A DNA stretch of 7,560 bases from Nitriliruptoraceae bacterium (GTDB taxonomy: Bacteria > Actinomycetota > Nitriliruptoria > Nitriliruptorales > Nitriliruptoraceae), in NCBI GenBank assembly GCA_007134165.1, contig SLLJ01000203.1:1-7560 (forward strand), written 5' to 3'. The notes beneath the pieces are model-generated. The model had not been told where the DNA came from. It did not search any database and saw nothing but the letters and a program-made list of their open reading frames with translations. A program made the position numbers and the translations under genes. Positions 5,155 through 7,560 of this stretch are shown here, piece by piece. How positions within the stretch are numbered: the stretch's first letter is position 1; the number at the start of each line of letters is the position of its first letter.

Positions 5155-5186
5155 GCAAGCGCTCTAGCCAACTGAGCTAACGCCCC
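5114..5186 (-). tRNA. tRNA-Val (anticodon GAC)
   Basis: 73 nt with a full cloverleaf: acceptor GGGGCGT/ACGCCCC, D stem GCTC/GAGC, anticodon stem CTTGC/GCAAG, T stem GCAGG/CCTGC with loop TTCGATT, and discriminator A. The anticodon loop is TCGACAC, giving GAC, which reads GUC and GUU codons; A35, C36 and A73 agree with valine identity. CCA is not encoded (ACCC follows). The base at position 33 is C instead of the nearly universal U. Confidence 0.92.
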
Positions 5187-5385
5187 GAGGCGCGGCCGCA
5201 AAGCCTACCGGCTTCCGCCACGCCGTGCGAACCCGCCGCTGGTCCCGCCGCTGGTCCCACCGCGCAGCCCGGCACCAGTCCCGCTGCGGCGCCCACCCAA
5301 GCCTGCGGCGCCACCCACCGGCGCGCCGACTTCGCCCCACCGCCGCACCCAACACCGCGCCCTTCTCACCCTTCCCGACGTCGAC
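5187..5385. other. C-rich spacer without a credible gene
   Basis: The plus strand is strongly richer in C than in G here and has short repeats such as CCGCCGCTGGTCC twice in a row (about 5229-5256). The open minus frame reads Gly/Arg-rich low complexity beyond the kinase remnant's stop, which I take as non-coding. The tRNA promoter is at its left end. Confidence 0.4.
5202..5231 (-). promoter_or_regulatory. putative tRNA-Val promoter
   Basis: On the minus strand, TTCGCA (5226-5231) lies 18 bases before TAGGCT (5202-5207), which ends 15 bases before the tRNA 5' end. This implies a leader of roughly ten bases. Confidence 0.4.
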
Positions 5386-5933
5386 TCACCCCGCCCGCCA
5401 CGCCCGACACGGCCGCCCAGCGCTCGCCGGCAGCCACGCCCGCAAAAGCACCCCTGCCCCGACCCGGTCCCCGACCCACACCCGCCCGCCGTGCAGCAGC
5501 ACCACTCGCCGCACCTCGGCCAGCCCGATGCCCAGCCACCAACCTGCGCCGCCTCGGAGTCGCCTCGTCGGAACGGCATGAGGATCCGCTCGGGCGACTC
5601 GGACAGCACGTCCGGCCCGGCGTCCTCCACCGCGACCAGCACGCCGTCGTGCTGCACCAGCCGCCGGACCCACTCCTCGGTGTCCCCCGACGTGCGGCGC
5701 GGCGCCGGGCCTAGCAGGTCGACCAGCGTCCGTTCGATCGTGACCACCTCGACGTCCAGCCCGAACAATTCGAGGTCGCAGGCCAGCCACCGCGGCCGAC
5801 CGGCTCGCCCGGTTGCAGGAGGCGAGCCAAGGTCGCAGCTGCGCCAGCCCGACGTCATCCAGATCGTGGCCGATTGCACGCCGAACCAGGTCTCGCGGGT
5901 CGTGCCGCGGTAGCCAGCCTGCGCCTGGTTCAC
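5386..5933 (-). pseudogene. decayed sensor histidine kinase, ATPase domain remnant
   Basis: On the minus strand one frame reads ERTLVDLL (N-box-like), then GVLVAVEDAGPDV (G1 box, usually DxGPGI), then SPERILMPFRRGDS (F box) and QVGG. It then becomes Trp/Cys/Gly-rich. A second frame takes over in register with WLGIGLAEVRRVVLLHGGRVWVG (G2 box) and GAGVLLRAWLP, stopping at TGA 5386-5388. The order G1-F-G2 is that of a HisKA-type kinase C-terminus, so a one-base lesion lies near 5531-5548. Upstream, GHDLDDVGLAQLR (histidine codon at 5866-5868), in the second frame, is weakly H-box-like but only about 50 codons before the N box, so a further lesion or deletion is likely. No sensor or membrane part is seen. 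Codon third positions are still G/C, so decay is recent, or these are sequence errors. The 5' limit is approximate. Confidence 0.6.
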
Positions 5934-6064
5934 GTCGCGGATGCGTCGGTGGTCCCGGCGGCAGCGACGCAGGCGCTGCTCGGTCCTGCTCGAGCTCCCG
6001 ACCCCCTACGTTGGGTGCTGAAGCGGACGGTACGCCGGGCAACACCTCCCGGCGATGCGGGTCG

Positions 6065-6094
6065 GGGAACCCGGCGCGCACCCCCCGGTAGGGT
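6065..6094 (+). promoter_or_regulatory. candidate promoter of the lipoprotein gene
   Basis: TAGGGT at 6089-6094 is a good actinobacterial -10 box, 43 bases before the start codon. GGGAAC at 6065-6070, 18 bases upstream, resembles an extracytoplasmic-function sigma -35 element, not TTGACA. It could be a housekeeping promoter with a poor -35 or a stress-sigma promoter. Confidence 0.3.
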
Positions 6095-6137
6095 CTGCCA
6101 TGCCGCTCGGGAGCCCCGCTGCGAGGGAGGTGAGACC

Positions 6138-7310
6138 ATGATCCAGCTGCTGGAGGTCCGCCACCGGGGCGCTCTCCCACCCGGCACTCCACTCCGCTGG
6201 GTGCGCCGTCCGAGGCCGAGCCGGACGCTGCAGGTGCTGGCCGCCCTGCTGCTATCCGCTTCCCTCCTGCTGACGGCGTGCCGGGACGAACTGGATGCGC
6301 TCGACGACGCCGCGCCGGCCGACGACTTCATCATCCTGGAGGCGCCCCCCGCCGACTCGGATCCCGAGCCGTCCCCGGAGCCTGATGGACCCGACGACAC
6401 GGACGACGACGTGGAAGCCGACGCCGACGTGTCCGGACCCGACCCGCAGACCGTGGAGTTGGCCTGCGATGCCGTCACCGGCCTAGCCGCGCTCGACACC
6501 CCCGGCGACGCCGAACACCGTGGGCACCCCGAGCTGTCCGAGCTACTCGACACGTTGCTGGGTTGGAGGGCGCTGCTGGAGGTCACCTACCCCGACGCCG
6601 CAACCACCGGCGAGGTCGTCGTGGCCCGCCGCGAAGCGCTGGTCGACGTCATCGAACTGCTCGAGGCCCTGGATCCGGACGCGCGGTCCTTCACCGACCT
6701 CGAACTGACGACCTTCGGGCGGCTCTACGACCGGGCGAGCTCGCTGATCGCGGTCGAGGACGGTGTCGGCGGGTGGGTGGACCTGGTGGGCGAGCCACTG
6801 GTCGACGACCCCGATCCGCTCATCGAGGCCGGCTGCGACGCCGACGAGGTCATGGCCGTGGTCCGGCGTGACGCCGCTGACCTCACCGGACTCCAGTGGC
6901 CGCGGGGTGCGTTCGCTACGGATCCCAACGCGGTTCCCTTCCACGACGCACTCGGGATCGGCGAGGCGTCCATGGACCCCGACTCGACCGATCCCCGGGC
7001 GCGTGTGTGCCCGGTCCCGGCGTGGTCACCGACCACCGAGCTGATCTCTCTCGATGTCGATCAGTGGGGGGTTGCCGCCACCTGCGACGATGCCCACGGC
7101 GTGGTCGTGACCATGAGCGCCAACCCGTCATTCATCCGCGACCAACTCGGCGAAGACGCGCTACTGCTCGACACGGTGGTGGTGGCCGCCGACGAGCAGT
7201 CGGTCGCGGTGCGCCACCTCGACAAGCCGGTATGGCTGGTGGCTCAGGGGCCCGACAACATCGAGGTGCCGCTCGACGTGCTCGTGGCCGCCGTGCAGGG
7301 TGGGGGCTAA
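6138..7310 (+). CDS. secreted lipoprotein of unknown function
   Basis: 390 residues from ATG at 6138, preceded by GGAGG (6126-6130) at seven bases; the frame is open much further upstream, but without a better start. A long basic leader (R8, R10, R20, R23, R24, R26, R29) precedes a hydrophobic core (31-46) and lipobox LLTA-Cys48, so the mature protein should be lipid-anchored on the outer face of the membrane. Residues 49-105 are an acidic Pro/Asp/Glu linker. The folded part has a helical section (about 106-245) and a more beta-like end (about 285-385), with cysteines at 110, 233, 291 and 316 that could form two disulfides. I recognise no family. It stands beside a broken kinase on the other strand and overlaps the next gene by 11 bases. 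Confidence 0.85.
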   Translation: MIQLLEVRHRGALPPGTPLRWVRRPRPSRTLQVLAALLLSASLLLTACRDELDALDDAAPADDFIILEAPPADSDPEPSPEPDGPDDTDDDVEADADVSGPDPQTVELACDAVTGLAALDTPGDAEHRGHPELSELLDTLLGWRALLEVTYPDAATTGEVVVARREALVDVIELLEALDPDARSFTDLELTTFGRLYDRASSLIAVEDGVGGWVDLVGEPLVDDPDPLIEAGCDADEVMAVVRRDAADLTGLQWPRGAFATDPNAVPFHDALGIGEASMDPDSTDPRARVCPVPAWSPTTELISLDVDQWGVAATCDDAHGVVVTMSANPSFIRDQLGEDALLLDTVVVAADEQSVAVRHLDKPVWLVAQGPDNIEVPLDVLVAAVQGGG

Positions 7311-7560
7311 CTCGACAGGACGCCAGGGCATCGCATCACCGGAGCGGGCCCGCCTGACGCCGCCGTGGGCAGCGTTGGTTCCTGCCGCGTACAACTGCCT
7401 CGTTGGGCAACCGCCGTTGCTCGGCGAACGCCGGGTGCCGCTGATCGAGCAGCAGGCCTTCGTCGGCGAACCGCGTCTGCTCTGCCGCGGCTGGGGCGCA
7501 ATCACTGACCGGCGCGAACTGGTCGTGCTCGCGACGACGGGACCCCTCCTGCACCGCCAG
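7300..7560 (+). CDS. 5' part of an unrecognised gene, cut by the window end
   Basis: The frame starting at GTG 7300 stays open to the window end (87 codons) with strongly G/C third positions. From about codon 17 it reads like real protein: LTPPWAALVPAAYNCLVGQ, then RRVPLIEQQAFVGEPRLLC and GWGAITDRRELVVLATTG. The GTG overlaps the lipoprotein stop (7308-7310), which suggests translational coupling; the ribosome binding site is weak, and the first 16 codons are less protein-like, so the start is uncertain. No function assigned. Confidence 0.5.
   Translation, partial: MGANSTGRQGIASPERARLTPPWAALVPAAYNCLVGQPPLLGERRVPLIEQQAFVGEPRLLCRGWGAITDRRELVVLATTGPLLHRQ

Noticed and set aside
4937..5158. Minus-strand frame beginning MLDTQEVAGSIPARPT, and plus-strand frames reading GWGVQESNLRPLAC and GRAGIEPATSC
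   Set aside because: These are translations of the tRNA gene and its partial copy, a well-known source of spurious proteins.
5874..6137. N-terminal extension of the lipoprotein from 5874
   Set aside because: It would bury the signal peptide about 135 residues inside the protein; the strong ribosome binding site before 6138 decides the start.
1..7560. CRISPR array, rRNA or insertion sequence
   Set aside because: No regularly spaced repeats, rRNA-like segments or transposase-like frames were seen on either strand.

Overview
The window is high-GC DNA with GTG starts, strong GGAGG-type ribosome binding sites and TAGGGT/TAGGCT-like -10 boxes. This suggests a high-GC actinobacterium, possibly a deep-branching one, but that is inference: no marker gene fixes the taxon. 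Most of it reads as accessory sequence, with envelope proteins, a toxin-antitoxin pair in a tRNA site and several damaged genes.

Left part (1-3832). A minus-strand P-loop ATPase of the MalT/STAND type (33-1019) ends early at a TGA near the window edge. Divergent from it is a plus-strand set: an unrecognised disordered protein (1289-1948), a PrsW-family intramembrane protease (body 2156-3058; its first membrane segment, 1996-2155, is in another frame, so there is one frameshift) and a small secreted lipoprotein (3197-3832). The first plus-strand gene and the lipoprotein gene are each preceded by the same tandem site, TGACACG-N4-TGACACG, with an 11-bp period. That is the layout of an OmpR/PhoB-type response-regulator operator, so the two transcription units may be co-regulated.

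Middle (3833-5186). An intact tRNA-Val(GAC) gene lies on the minus strand at 5114-5186. Its 3' half, from the anticodon loop on, is repeated as a 45-bp identical block 1,090 bp away (4020-4064 and 5110-5154). Each copy is followed by its own hairpin terminator. Between them is a vapB-vapC toxin-antitoxin operon with a palindromic operator. This is the signature of a very small tRNA-targeted integrated element, or the remnant of a larger one; no integrase is present.

Right part (5187-7560). A C-rich spacer leads into a decayed histidine-kinase ATPase domain on the minus strand (5386-5933) with at least one frameshift. Then come a well-supported plus-strand lipoprotein gene (6138-7310) and the start of an overlapping gene that runs off the window (7300 onward).

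The two most notable signals are the vapBC mini-island in tRNA-Val and the repeated 11-bp-period operator. Three genes (ATPase, protease, kinase) show disrupted reading frames. This could be real decay or sequence errors, and read-level data would tell which.
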